Part shown: piece by piece, positions 56,461-64,000 of the stretch
Numbering within the stretch: the stretch's first letter is position 1
Layout of the letters: every line of letters begins with the position of its first letter
Source of the DNA: Lathyrus oleraceus
Taxonomy: Eukaryota; Streptophyta; Magnoliopsida; Fabales; Fabaceae
Assembly (NCBI RefSeq): GCF_024323335.1
Contig: NC_066583.1
Span: forward strand, 363,361,877-363,425,876
Direction: 5' to 3'
DNA length: 64,000 bases
The notes under the pieces: model-generated
Told to the model about the DNA's origin: nothing
Seen by the model: the letters and a program-made list of their open reading frames with translations, nothing else
The model's database searches: none
Position numbers and translations under genes: made by a program

Positions 56461-58269
56461 CAAATTCCGCTGAGGATAAGATGAATGAGTGCCGGTTAGT
56501 GAGCAACTATTCATTTATACCACAGGGAAGCACAAAAGACAGCCACAAGGAAGCCAATTTAGGATCGATCCAAAAAGGCAGACTGAATCAAGACTCATCC
56601 TAATGAGGAAAGAACTCAATAGGGAAAACCCATCCCGTTATGTGTGCAGGGAGGGAACGGAAACAACCGTCATCCACGAGGATATAACTCAGTGGGGAGC
56701 GCAGAAGGAAATGACAGACACTTTCTGCTTAAGGGGTCGACTATATATGGAGAGATCAGACACACCCACATCTGCTAGGGGAGGATCTACTGGGGAGATC
56801 TGTATCACCAATTAGCAGGAGACAACCATCAACAAATACACGGCCAAGATGCCCCATGAGTATCTGAATGTTATGATTATGCATGTATGCATTATGCATG
56901 AGGAATGTATGATGAATGTTGACAAACAGACATGTTAACACACATAGGTCCAGGAATCAACCATTCGGTGCTACTCTTCTAGAGGGAAGACCAAAATCAC
57001 CAGAGAGCAAATAACACCTGCTGGAGACTGGGACATCAGGGAACAACATCTTCCCGCAGGGGAGGAAAGCCACAATAGGCTGCCGGAGGGATCATCAATC
57101 ACAACCGGATGAAAGGGGTCAATATACAGGCAGACACGCCACCACAACAACTCATGCTAGAGATCAGAGATACCAAGAAGCAATCAGATCTCTAATGGGG
57201 ATAGATAGGCATTGATAAAGCTCATCATGCCAACAACTCTGCTGAGGAATCTATCCGAGGGAATGCCGGATTACTGGGATGTCAATCCACCAAATACCAA
57301 ATCTTCCAAAGACAAGCAACAATGCCAGGGAGAGGAGAAGACTGCTCTGCTGGAGAGACGAAAGTTGAAGTCTTCAATAAACACTCTGCTTGGGAACTGG
57401 CCCACAAAAGTGTTCCAACAGCAAACTTGCTAGGGATGCCCCACGATAGGGCTCAAACAGCACTCTACTGGGGATGCCCCACAATAGGGCTAACAGGGAC
57501 TGGAGGAAAATGTTGCACTGCCGGGGACATGAAGATGAACAACTTCAACCAACACTACACCGAGCAACCTCGCTGAGGAGAAACCATAAGAGGTTCTACA
57601 GGAAAAAGATACAGTTATGCTCGAGATACGAACAAATGTCTTACCTGTTGGTAATCATACCACCCTTGGGAGAGCACCGCGGATCTCCTAAGTATCCTTC
57701 CATCATTGTGAATGTTCACTTTGTTTAAGAACAATTTTGTGAAAAATTTGTTTATTTTGAAAACAATGATACTTTATCAATTAAAACATGCAAAACATTT
57801 GTTGAGTTGAAACAAATAAGAGTGCAAATAATTGGATAAAAGCTCAAATTGGTGTGATGGAATGGTAGTCTGCAAATGGCGGGACTCCATAGATCTGTAC
57901 AAGTTTAAAATCGGTGATATATATTGGAGAGGGCTACATTGAACATAATGACCTTTTCTCTACCATTCTGAATTTCGATGTATTCAAAGCTTCAGTCGAC
58001 GACGAATCGAGAATTCCTGGCAGATGACAGATGTAGAACACAGTCTTGTCAGCATGCAGTTACTTGCCAAATCCCTAATTTTTGCCTAGATTTCCCCAGT
58101 GTGAGGTGCTCAATCTAGCGGGATGCAAAATTCTTTTTTTTCAATGTCTCTAACTTTTGCCTGGATCGCCCTTTCGGGTTTTCAATCCATCGAGACGCTC
58201 CTTTTTGCCTAAGTCGCCCTTTGGGGTGTTCGACTTAGCGAGCTGTTTTGCTTTTTTTTTCTTTTTTGT

Positions 58270-58612
58270 TTAGGCGAAGTATTTCTTGACTGCATCGGAA
58301 TTCACAGGACGAGTGAACTTTTCCATCCATTGTTGTAAGTGTCAAAGCACCGCCTGAAAAGGCTCTCTTGACAACATATGGACATTCATAGCTTGGGGTT
58401 CACTTGCCCCTGGAATCGAGCGCGAAAGACAAGACTTTCTTGAGCACGAGGTCACCTTCTCGGAACACACGAGGTTTGACCTTCTTATCAAATGCTTTCT
58501 TCACTCTCTACTGATGTAACTGACCATGACACATGGCAGTTAATCTCTTCTTTTCGATCAGATTCACTTGGTCGTAACGACTCTGAATCCATTCAGCATC
58601 AGTCAACTTGGG
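58270..58612 (-). pseudogene. Element D integrase C-terminal tail
   Basis: On the - strand it reads KLTDAEWIQSRYDQVNLIEK, LTAMCHGQLHQ-stop, KKAFDKKVKPRVFREGDLVL, KKVLSFALDSRGK-stop, YVVKRAFSGGALTLTTMDG and, after a two-base loss near 58315, the terminal residues with stop at 58270. It is the same segment as in A and at 3386. Two stops and the frameshift show it is not under coding constraint. Its retention probably reflects where the deletion ended. Upstream it meets the CT-rich tract. Confidence 0.8.
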
Positions 58613-58739
58613 ACTTTGAGGGTGCTATTTTTTCTTTTGTTTCTTTTCTTTCTTTTTTTCTTTCTTTTGATTTCGATTTCTTTTGATTTCTTTTGATTTC
58701 TTTTGATTTTGCACCCTCCTCTTTCTTTCCTTTTTTTTA
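58613..58739. repeat. CT-rich low-complexity tract at the pol deletion junction
   Basis: About 125 bases of TTTCTTTT and repeated CTTTTGATTT words fill the place where RT, both RNases H and integrase core should be. GGTGC occurs just before and GCACC just after the tract (58620, 58711). Confidence 0.8.
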
Positions 58740-58923
58740 ATGCCCCAGTTGGCTGTTCTGCTGATTCTCGAGATGCAGCTGAGTGATCTTCTTTTCTTGC
58801 TCCAGAAGTCGGGAAATCTCGTCAGGAATCCCTTCAACATCATCTTCTTCTGCTTCGAATATAGGGAATTCAAAATTGGGAGATGACGTCGGATCATTAT
58901 GTTCAATGGGTTTAAGAATCAAC
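58740..58923 (-). pseudogene. Element D acidic pre-RT linker
   Basis: From the acceptor (58923) the frame reads LILKPIEHNDPTSSPNFEFP, IFEAEEDDVEGIPDEISRLL and EQEKKITQLHLENQQNSQLG, then a stop. It aligns with the segment after the intron in A (18990-19097) and E (39590-39770). It is the start of the RT-encoding exon without the RT domain. About 60 codons remain. Confidence 0.75.
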
Positions 58924-59189
58924 CTGCATAATGATTTTGATATGAAAAGCTTTTTGGAAAACAAACAAGACAATCGTTATGCAGATGAAAAGATTGCTTT
59001 TATTCTTGTTTTTAGGGTTTTTTGTGATCACCAATTTCATGCAAAAAGCGAAAAGGGAAAACAAATGGAAAAACAAATGTTTAACATGCTTTTATTTGAA
59101 TGAAAATATCATTGCACAAATGTTGCCAACAATGTCATCACTTCTCCTTTTGGCATTGGAGAAGGGTTTTTAAACAAAGTGATTATTAC
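58924..59189 (-). other. Putative Ogre intron, retained in element D
   Basis: In element sense a GTAATAATC donor follows HKSE-type codons (59189), and TTATGCAG ends at 58924. The length is 266 bases, against 265 in A and E. It is retained although the RT exon is gone. Confidence 0.7.
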
Positions 59190-59375
59190 TCTGACTTATG
59201 AACAACTGTAGGAACGCCCACAGTGACCCAATTGTGACAGATCCCTCCAGAGATGACAAATGTCAGAATCCTTTGCATCAGCAGCTTCCGCTTCTGAACA
59301 AACCTCTTCGTTGAAGACCTCAGAAGAAAATCCGGTGCCAGCCCGGGCTTGTTGTCTTCAAGCTCGATTAACACT
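59190..59375 (-). pseudogene. Element D protease C-terminal extension
   Basis: On the - strand LIELEDNKPGLAPDFLL, a frame break, then LMQRILTFVISGGICHNWV and VPTVVHKSE up to the intron donor. It corresponds to the last 60 residues of the protease region of A (about 19363-19580). The DTG active site and everything before it are missing: the sequence joins gag directly at about 59375. Confidence 0.75.
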
Positions 59376-60473
59376 GGGACCTAAGTCCTCAAAGCTCAGA
59401 ATCCCTGATCTGATAAGGTCCTGCACCTTATTCTTCAACTGAAAGCAGCTTTCCACATCATGACCAGGAGCACCCGAATGATACACACAATGCTGATCAG
59501 GCCTATACCACCACCGAGGGTTGACGGGTATAGCCGGAGGGTCTCTGGGAGTAATCAAGTTCCGCTCTATCAAAGAGGGATACAGCTCTGTGTATGACAT
59601 AGGGATTGGATCAAAAATGATCTTCTTCCTCTCATTACTCGTACTGGCTTGATTACCATTGTGAGGCTGGTAAGCCTGCTGTTGAGGACGATGTTGTTGA
59701 TGCTGATATTGCTGAGTTGGCCTTCTCTGCTGTTGTTGAGTTGCTGGAATAGTCACAGCGGCAGTCTGACGATACTGTCCTCTGTTCGCACTCCTCCGAC
59801 GGTGCACAGCATTGGTTTCACCCTCTCCCCTTCTGGGTGCCCCAGATGATGGCTTCTTAGAACTTGAAGAACTTGAAGAGCCAGGATCTTGAATCTTTCC
59901 TGCTTTAATGAGACTCTCAGTCCTCTCCCCACAGACAACAACATTAGAAAAGCTACTGAACGGGCAACTCCCCATGCGGTCCATGAACACACCCTGCAAG
60001 GTCCCAATGAACATGTCAGTCAGCTCTCTCTCCAACATCGGAGGTTGCACTCTTGCGGCCAGCTCACGCCACCTCTGGGCGTACTCTTTGAAGCTTTCAA
60101 TTCCCACGACTTCAACATCCTCACTGAGGAGAGTGAACATATCCTTCTGCCGGTCAACCAACAGAGCAGGATAGCGAACCGGAGCACGGGTTGCTTTGGC
60201 ATTAACAGTTTCTGCAGCAAGAGGCTGTCCATTAATTCTGATACCCCTCAAATCATCACCCACGGCATAGTTGTTGACGGGAAGGTTAGCAGTAACTCGG
60301 TCATTAACAGGGACCACCCCTGGTGAAGCACGGTTGGACAGCGGAATCACGGCTTCCTGTCTCTGGACTAAGGCTCGCAGCTCCTCTTGCCCTTGAACGA
60401 CCCCTTGCATCATGTTCATGAATCGGGTCATGTTAGCCCTCATCTCAGCCAACTCAGCCTGAACTTGATCCAT
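59358..60473 (-). CDS. Element D gag, 371 codons, open
   Basis: The ATG at 60473 starts MDQVQAELAEMRANMTRFMN, a helical, probably coiled-coil N terminus also present in element C. Then come VPVNDRVTANLPVNN-type linker, LVDRQKDMFTLLSEDVEVVG, and the gag segment SFKEYAQRWRELAARVQPPM with LTDMFIGTLQGVFMDRMGSC, a Ser-rich run, a Gln/His/Arg-rich run, MSYTELYPSLIERNLITPRD and the zinc knuckle CVYHSGAPGHDVESC. Relative to E the capsid part VPDFEKYKGNTC...VDMAPDR is missing, so the protein is a shortened gag with RNA-binding end intact. The frame closes at 59358, a few codons past the fusion with the protease remnant. No stop interrupts it, unlike every other coding region here, so it could be translated. 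An open frame may also reflect youth. Confidence 0.75.
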   Translation of the reverse strand: MDQVQAELAEMRANMTRFMNMMQGVVQGQEELRALVQRQEAVIPLSNRASPGVVPVNDRVTANLPVNNYAVGDDLRGIRINGQPLAAETVNAKATRAPVRYPALLVDRQKDMFTLLSEDVEVVGIESFKEYAQRWRELAARVQPPMLERELTDMFIGTLQGVFMDRMGSCPFSSFSNVVVCGERTESLIKAGKIQDPGSSSSSSSKKPSSGAPRRGEGETNAVHRRRSANRGQYRQTAAVTIPATQQQQRRPTQQYQHQQHRPQQQAYQPHNGNQASTSNERKKIIFDPIPMSYTELYPSLIERNLITPRDPPAIPVNPRWWYRPDQHCVYHSGAPGHDVESCFQLKNKVQDLIRSGILSFEDLGPSVNRA

Positions 60474-61361
60474 ACTTCTCTGTTGATTCAGTCTGGTTGC
60501 GTAGCGGTGCGGACGATGATCAGCAATCCTGTCTCAGTCAGGAACCAGAGTGAGAAGTCTCTCCCAAGCATGTCTATAATGCAAGGATGATATGTGCATG
60601 ATATGCGTATGATGCGGATGCTATTTTATCATGACTGATCCTGATAAAGGATATGCACATGCGGGTTAACTTTTTTCTTTATGCATTATTATTTTTTTGA
60701 AAATAAACATGCTATGATGCAAATGATGCAACTATGACTGGCTGGCTGTGCATCTCGAGGCACAGGTTCAAAGCTTCGGCTTGAACTCGGGACCACAAAG
60801 TCATCTGAAACCCAAAGTCATTTGAGACCCAACAATTCCGAACCAAGTCACCAACAGGATCACAAGTCACCAACAAGTCACCGATAAGTCACCAACTGTA
60901 CCTGTAATAATGATCATTCCCTCCCCACTCACAGGTGTCATCTAGGCCAGGGTAAGGTCGAGAGAAACGCAGCATAAATAACCCTTTCATAGAATATCAT
61001 CATATACACACCCGAAGTATGTAACGACAATACCCCATCAGAGTCTGAACTGCTCGTGATATCAATGTTCCGCTAAGTGGCGCAATACCACCCGCTTCCC
61101 ATGAATCACTCTATTCCTAGGTGTCCTAGATTTCATTCATAGCCTGGGTATTGGGCCTTTAACCTCATGTAACTCCCACCCCAACAGAGAGACAAACACA
61201 GCCAGCATAGATGAAAATATGATGAATGCAAACATAAATGCAAACAATAAATAAAGGAATGCAATAAATGAAACAGCAAAAGCAACCAAACCCTATCCTA
61301 GAGAGCGCTAGGAGAGACTCGCTTAGGGAAGATAGACCAGCAAGAGGTCAACTTCACTTTC
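60474..61361 (-). other. Element D 5' leader
   Basis: This 888-base region between primer site and gag has no ORF1. It contains repeats of AAGTCACCAACA-type words on the + strand (60843-60900) and the GAGAGCGCTAGGAGAGACTC block (61301) shared with C (44251). Confidence 0.65.
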
Positions 61362-61380
61362 ATCCCCAGCAGAGTCGCCA
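61362..61380 (-). promoter_or_regulatory. Primer binding site of element D
   Basis: In element sense TGGCGACTCTGCTGGGGAT, identical to A, two bases from the LTR end. Confidence 0.9.
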
Positions 61381-61382
61381 GT

Positions 61383-64000
61383 TGTCGTCTTACGCGAAAA
61401 ACCGGCGGGAAAACAAAAACAACAGAGCCGCCACCGTGCGTTATTTATCCCAAAAGAGGGAAAGGAAACGCTCGAAGTAAACCTGGAAAAGACATGGTCT
61501 CGTGACCAAAGAGAGATGGGATCGGGAGTCGGTTATGCGAAGGGAAAGTATTAGCACCCCTACGCATCCGTCGTACTCGACGGGATCCACGCTCAAAAGA
61601 AAGGATAAGGTTGCTAAAAACTGCTCACAAACATCACACACAGGCTGGAAAGAACACACAGAAAGACAAGAGAAACAGGACTCGGCAGGATATCGCATCC
61701 TGGGCCTACGTAGTCTGTCAAGCACAGACATCAGAGTCGACGTAGTACGGGACAGGGGAAACGTGCTCGCTAGGATGTCGCATCCTATGCATACGTATCT
61801 TCTTTGAAGGGAGAAGAATCAGAGCACTCGTAGCTCGGCTAACGCACGCCAAATAAAACCACACAGGAAACCGACTGCCAATCGCTGGACTTACGTCAGA
61901 CTCCAACAAGCAAACAAGACACAGGAAACCAACTGCCAATCGCTGGACTTATGCCGGACTCCAACAAGCAAACAAGACACAGGAAACCAACTGCCAATCG
62001 CTGGACTTATGCCGGACTCCAAACACACTTAAAGGGGTTGAAAACAAAAAGGGCGAACAAAACACACGCAAAAACAAATAAGGGCGCCCGGAGAGATCAG
62101 CTCAATCTCCTGCCTACGTACCTCTTCTGGTATGAGGATCAGGGCGACGTAGTTCCCCTACGCAGGGAAAGAACTTCTAACCTAACCAGATACTGGGAAA
62201 TGACAAACTAAAAGGGAGACTAACTCGAGCCTAATAGTTATCATGTAAATTCACCATGGCCCTAGGTTGAAGTTTCTACCTAACTTGCACAGGGAGCAAG
62301 CTATCCTAAACCGCACAAGCAAAGCAAACATACACACAATTAGCACACACTATATACAAACAAAGTGGGCTCACACAAGGCTAGGCCGTGAAACACAAGC
62401 CAACTGGAATCGGGTGTAGTTAGCTCTTAACCCTAACATTGAGAGTTAGGGTGAAGCAGATGAAATGGGAAGTGAGGGTAAGACCCCACAGCTCTTATCC
62501 CTGGCCTAGGAGAGCTTCAGACAAATGAAAGTGTGGGAGTTCAGAAAGCTGGAACTCTTCTCCACATATGACCGACTCAACAAGGATCTTGGGTTAATAT
62601 CCACAATGCATCAACACATGGTGTGAGCAAAGTGGATGACACACTGAATAGCAGGAGATGGATTGCACATCTCTTTTATCTGCCAATTGCCTCATAGAGG
62701 TCTTTTCCTGCTTGGCACAAAGATAAACATTCACAAGCATTGCCTCTTAAGGAGGGCTTCAGACAGGTGCCTGCCCAAGTAACAGGACAGGTCTTCCAGA
62801 CTACATGGAGTCAGAGAGTTATACCTCAAATGGTCAAGCAACCAAGCAAAAGCAAAAGCAAGTTCAAAAGAACTTAAGCAACTTATGTACCTGAAAAAAA
62901 ATCTAACTCAATCAGTATACAAGTCAAAAAGTCAAACAGACAACCAATAGTCAACAGTCAACAGTCAAACAAGCAATGCAACAAGGTGCAAGCCACAAGC
63001 TCAACTCAAATGAGCTAAAATCCACCTACAAAACAACTCAAAGTTAACCAATATCAACCAATTAATCAATCCAAATGAGTGAGCATCATCAACTATGGCA
63101 AATGTGCTTCTTAACCTGAAATCAAAGCTCAAACATAAGCAACCAACCACTAGGGCAAGGCCTAGGGTCAAAGAGGGAGAAAAAATTCAAAACAGAACAT
63201 GAAACTCAACATGAATCAACATCAATCAATTAAGAACACAATCCAAAAGGTCCCATGTCAATAGCATTCACCAAATTCATTTCATAAACCAATCATGGCA
63301 AGGTATGCAAGTTGAAAGCACATTGAGACAACAGAATGAACAAATGCACATTAATTCAAAAATGTTTCAATTAATCTCAGCAAAATTCATGGCTAAACAG
63401 AACACACAACATGATCATCACACAAACAATTAGGGAAATTGGACATGATTAGGCATGGTAATCAAATTGTATAAGTCTAGGCAACCAAAACAAGCTCAAA
63501 TGGGACACCAAATGTTACACCAACTTAGCACAAGCCTAAAACAGAATTGGAACATGGTTAAAACCTCAAACCAAAGCCAAAACAAACTTTAACATGTCTG
63601 AAAAGAGTGTGCAAAATTTCACATTCATAGGATAAAGCACAAGCATTTCACAAATGATTGAAATTCAAGACACTTCAAAAGCTCACAAATGATCATCCAG
63701 AAAGAAAAATCTCAATCAAATCAGAAATCAATCCAAAAATTCCAAGACAATTCATGATCATCCACAACCTCCATATCAAGCCCAATACAAAAAATCAAGG
63801 CATTTGGAATTTATTTGGCATGGAAAACAAATTAATCAAGTTGAGCAAGCAAAGGTGTGACACACATTGTCACACCTACATTCACATGATCGTAAAACAG
63901 AAACCACAACTGATAAAAATGCAAACTCAACACCAAAATGTCCAGAATGAAGTCTAGTTTAAGCATGTAAAATTTCATGAGCATTGGATAAACAACCATC
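61383..64000 (-). repeat. Element D 5' LTR, runs off the window
   Basis: The 2618 bases visible match 49316-51940 with few differences. The complete LTR end TTTTTCGCGTAAGACGACA is seen here. The primer-like word is TGGCGGCTCTG (61423-61433), where the 3' LTR has TGGCGACTCTG. The promoter half lies beyond 64000. Confidence 0.9.
61679..62145 (-). promoter_or_regulatory. Three pseudoknotted RNA modules (element D 5' LTR)
   Basis: 61679-61738, 61765-61825 and 62086-62145 parallel the 3' LTR copies. In the middle copy P2 changed to TCTTCT/AGAAGA with a larger loop but remains paired. In the last copy P2 is CCTC/GAGG, fully paired, where the 3' LTR has a mismatch. Confidence 0.7.

Larger units (their letters stand above)
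53976..58269 (-). other. Element D 3' untranslated region
   Basis: The 4.3-kb region has three repeat zones (54104-54846, 54920-55160, 55300-56460), then unique-looking DNA with scattered CTGGGGAT words (56700-57700), then 57850-58269, homologous to the pol-proximal 3'UTR of A (17450-17849). No conserved coding frame. Expansion of short repeats in the Ogre 3'UTR and their spread as satellites is known in Fabeae. Confidence 0.8.
49316..64000 (-). mobile_element. Element D: short non-autonomous Ogre-like element
   Basis: It has two near-identical family-2 LTRs (49316-53957 and 61383 to beyond the window). Between them, in sense order, are primer site, leader, gag, protease C-terminal part, intron, an acidic linker, a CT-rich tract, integrase tail, 3'UTR with large repeat arrays and polypurine tract. 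ORF1, protease active site, RT, both RNases H and integrase core are absent. The gag frame is open over 371 codons. The intact ends and LTR similarity suggest recent mobilisation by proteins from another element; that is inference. The left LTR end (49316-49330) is altered by its junction. Confidence 0.85.

Overview
The window is plant nuclear DNA made almost entirely of LTR retrotransposons. I see no intact host gene, tRNA gene, rRNA gene or CRISPR array. The elements are mostly Ty3/gypsy of the Tat lineage, Ogre type. They have very long LTRs, an extra ORF upstream of gag, a primer binding site reading TGGCGACTCTGCTGGGGAT, an intron between protease and reverse transcriptase, and a second (archaeal-type) RNase H. 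That combination points to a legume of the pea/vetch tribe (Fabeae), where Ogre dominates the genome; this is inference, not a species call. Fragments of Ty1/copia (SIRE-like) elements and one decayed 'plant transposon protein' gene fill the gaps.

Layout. 1-3385: the 3' part of a family-2 Ogre-like LTR (ends CGACA) plus a second partial copy of its end. 3386-9776: the 3' end of a family-1 Ogre on the + strand (integrase tail, 3'UTR, 5'-truncated LTR). 9943-11030: pseudogene on the - strand. 11331-12926: copia remnants on the - strand. 12927-27476: a complete-ended but internally deleted Ogre on the - strand (called A here), inserted in a copia LTR. 28099-32549: solo Ogre LTR with a perfect CATGC duplication. 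32555-33648: copia gag and LTR remnant. 33649-42719: + strand Ogre with ORF1, gag, protease, RT, both RNases H and integrase, lacking both LTRs (called E). 42720-49287: - strand remnant of a family-2 element (C), fused head-to-head to E. 49316-64000: a short non-autonomous family-2 element (D, - strand), whose 5' LTR runs off the window.

Function. ORF1 (unknown role), gag (particle), protease, RT/RNase H and integrase would cooperate in copy-and-paste transposition. No copy here keeps a full set of open frames. E carries all domains but many stops. A joined RT directly to the integrase tail. D keeps an open gag frame only and would depend on proteins supplied in trans.

Most unusual signals. 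(1) Every Ogre-type LTR whose 3' region is in the window carries one to six copies of a 60-75 nt module that can fold into three helices plus a pseudoknot. The helices change sequence between copies but stay paired. (2) The 3'UTRs hold arrays of small hairpins with a constant 6- or 8-nt loop and stems that vary in a compensated way. I know of no description of either; both are readable directly in the sequence and testable by covariation analysis.
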